Shown one piece after another: positions 5,829 to 6,662 of a stretch of 6,662 nucleotides of DNA. The notes below the pieces were generated by a model. It saw only the letters and a program-made list of their open reading frames with translations, was not told the origin of the DNA and searched no databases. The number at the start of each line of letters is the position of its first letter. The stretch's first letter is position 1. The stretch lies in contig JAXGMN010000152.1 of assembly GCA_040768665.1 (NCBI GenBank), positions 1-6,662 on the forward strand, given 5' to 3'. The stretch comes from JABWBD01 sp040768665. GTDB lineage: Bacteria; Planctomycetota; Planctomycetia; Pirellulales; Thermoguttaceae. A program made the position numbers and the translations under genes.

Positions 5829-6662
5829 TCACGGACTGGCGGTGACCACGGCCCGCCGATAGGCGCAGAGCGGCGGGTCGCCGTCATCTTTCAGCCGCAG
5901 AAGGACGTGGACCGTCTCGGCTCGTTGGACCTCCGGCGCGGTGAAACCGGTCGTCGGGCCGTTGGCTGCGTTCAGGGAAACCTCGCCCCGGTACGTTCCT
6001 GCCTCGCCGTAGACGAACCACTCGTACGTGATCGCGTCCCCGTCCGGGTCGCTGGAGCCGTGCGCGTCCAGCTCGACCACGCTGCCGGGCTTGGCCTCCA
6101 GTCGCAGGACTTCCCATCCGTTGCGGCCATTCAGCACCGCGTTGGGCCGGTGATTGGCCCCGCCGCGAGGTTTCACGCACCAGTCCAGGCGGGCCCGGAA
6201 ATCATTCTGCAGATCGGCCGCCCAGCGGGCCAAGGTGTTGTCGCGACTGGTCGTGCCACGCCACGCGTCCTTCTGGTTGGCCCAGAAATAGGGCTTGCCC
6301 GGATGCTCCTCATTCGGCCCGTATCGTCCGGCCCAACCGCCCCACGGTGGTTCCTGCGGGTCGTTCATCCCGGTCGGCAACAGGTAGAGGAAGGCCATCG
6401 TGTCGCCCTCCTTCTGTCGCAGGCCAGTGTTCGTTGGATAAAGCGCGCCGAGCGGACCGTGGCCGGTGCGTACTTCGCGCTCGATGTCGAACCCGCCGGC
6501 GGTCGCGGTCAATGCGGGGAACCGGTGATACCAGCGCTTCCCGTCGAGCGGCGGACGGAAGGTGTCCACCCACAGCGGAAAGGGCGGCTTGAGCGTCGTC
6601 GTGTGTTCGCCGAACGCATCGTAGGAACTGAGTCGCAGCCGGCTCTTAAACTGGGTGTAGCG
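5829..6662 (-). CDS. Sde182/DUF1593-type cellulose-binding, nucleoside-hydrolase-like protein (C-terminal part)
   Basis: The gene enters from the right edge and stops with TGA at 5829-5831; 277 residues are visible and its start lies outside. The frame is open to the last base of the window, so the GTG at 6569 is an internal Val and not the start. Visible residues 1-140 match the end of the nucleoside-hydrolase-like domain of the DUF1593/Sde182 family: the stretch RWAADLQNDFRARLDWCVKP (about residues 121-140) and the following ANHRPNAV are typical as I remember the family. Residues about 145-277 form a C-terminal beta-sandwich with an Ig/PKD-like SSDPDGD motif, ending in LKDDGDPPLCAYRRAVV, as in Sde182 C-terminal domains. 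Family members are usually exported and linked to plant polysaccharide breakdown; the reaction is not established. It is upstream of the serine hydrolase gene, separated by a 135-base gap with a palindrome. Family assignment is fairly sure, substrate unknown. Confidence 0.85.
   Translation of the reverse strand, partial: RYTQFKSRLRLSSYDAFGEHTTTLKPPFPLWVDTFRPPLDGKRWYHRFPALTATAGGFDIEREVRTGHGPLGALYPTNTGLRQKEGDTMAFLYLLPTGMNDPQEPPWGGWAGRYGPNEEHPGKPYFWANQKDAWRGTTSRDNTLARWAADLQNDFRARLDWCVKPRGGANHRPNAVLNGRNGWEVLRLEAKPGSVVELDAHGSSDPDGDAITYEWFVYGEAGTYRGEVSLNAANGPTTGFTAPEVQRAETVHVLLRLKDDGDPPLCAYRRAVVTASP

Noticed and set aside
5829..6569. GTG at 6569 as the start of the Sde182-like gene
   Set aside because: The same frame is open for 31 more codons to the window edge with family-like sequence (RLRLSSYDAFGEH), so the GTG codes for an internal valine.

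Overview
The window is GC-rich and reads almost entirely on the minus strand. It holds five consecutive minus-strand genes, one of them cut by the right edge, with short gaps between them. Long plus-strand open frames lie antisense to these genes and look like by-products of high GC content. The mix of genes points to a planctomycete, probably of the Pirellulales type. These are Tat-exported glycosidase-like proteins with a C-terminal 'putative collagen-binding' beta-sandwich, a DUF5060/DUF4038 (apiosidase-like) protein, a Sde182/DUF1593-type protein and a class C beta-lactamase-like serine hydrolase. The assignment rests on family recognition alone and has not been tested by a search.

Layout in transcription order, right to left. 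(1) 6662-5829: C-terminal part of a Sde182-like (DUF1593) cellulose-binding/nucleoside-hydrolase-like protein. (2) 5828-5694: gap with a strong 54-base near-palindrome. (3) 5693-4974: a secreted serine hydrolase of the class C beta-lactamase family that appears to have lost its middle third in frame. (4) 4934-3501 and (5) 3475-2042: two tandem paralogues of exactly 477 residues, each with a Tat signal, a TIM-barrel-like glycosidase region and a C-terminal beta-sandwich. The copies are offset by 1459 bases and share their leader and ribosome binding site. (6) 2041-1872: gap with an inverted-repeat element of about 129 bases. (7) 1871-114: a secreted DUF5060-DUF4038-collagen-binding-like protein related to GH140 apiosidases, with an atypical C-terminal tail. 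(8) 113-1: nothing certain, at most the start of another gene.

The likely theme is a cluster of exported enzymes acting on complex polysaccharides. Four of the five proteins are recognisably carbohydrate-related and the four with visible N-termini carry export signals. Genes 4974-5693, 3501-4934 and 2042-3475 are close enough (39 and 25 bases apart) to be co-transcribed. The two wider gaps each hold a repeat-like palindrome that could act as a processing or termination site, or be a mobile extragenic repeat. No transporter, regulator, RNA gene, transposase or CRISPR array is visible. The points most worth following are the gutted serine hydrolase, the tandem glycosidase-like pair with an unconventional active-site pattern, the possible frameshift at the end of the DUF4038 protein, and the two extragenic repeat elements.
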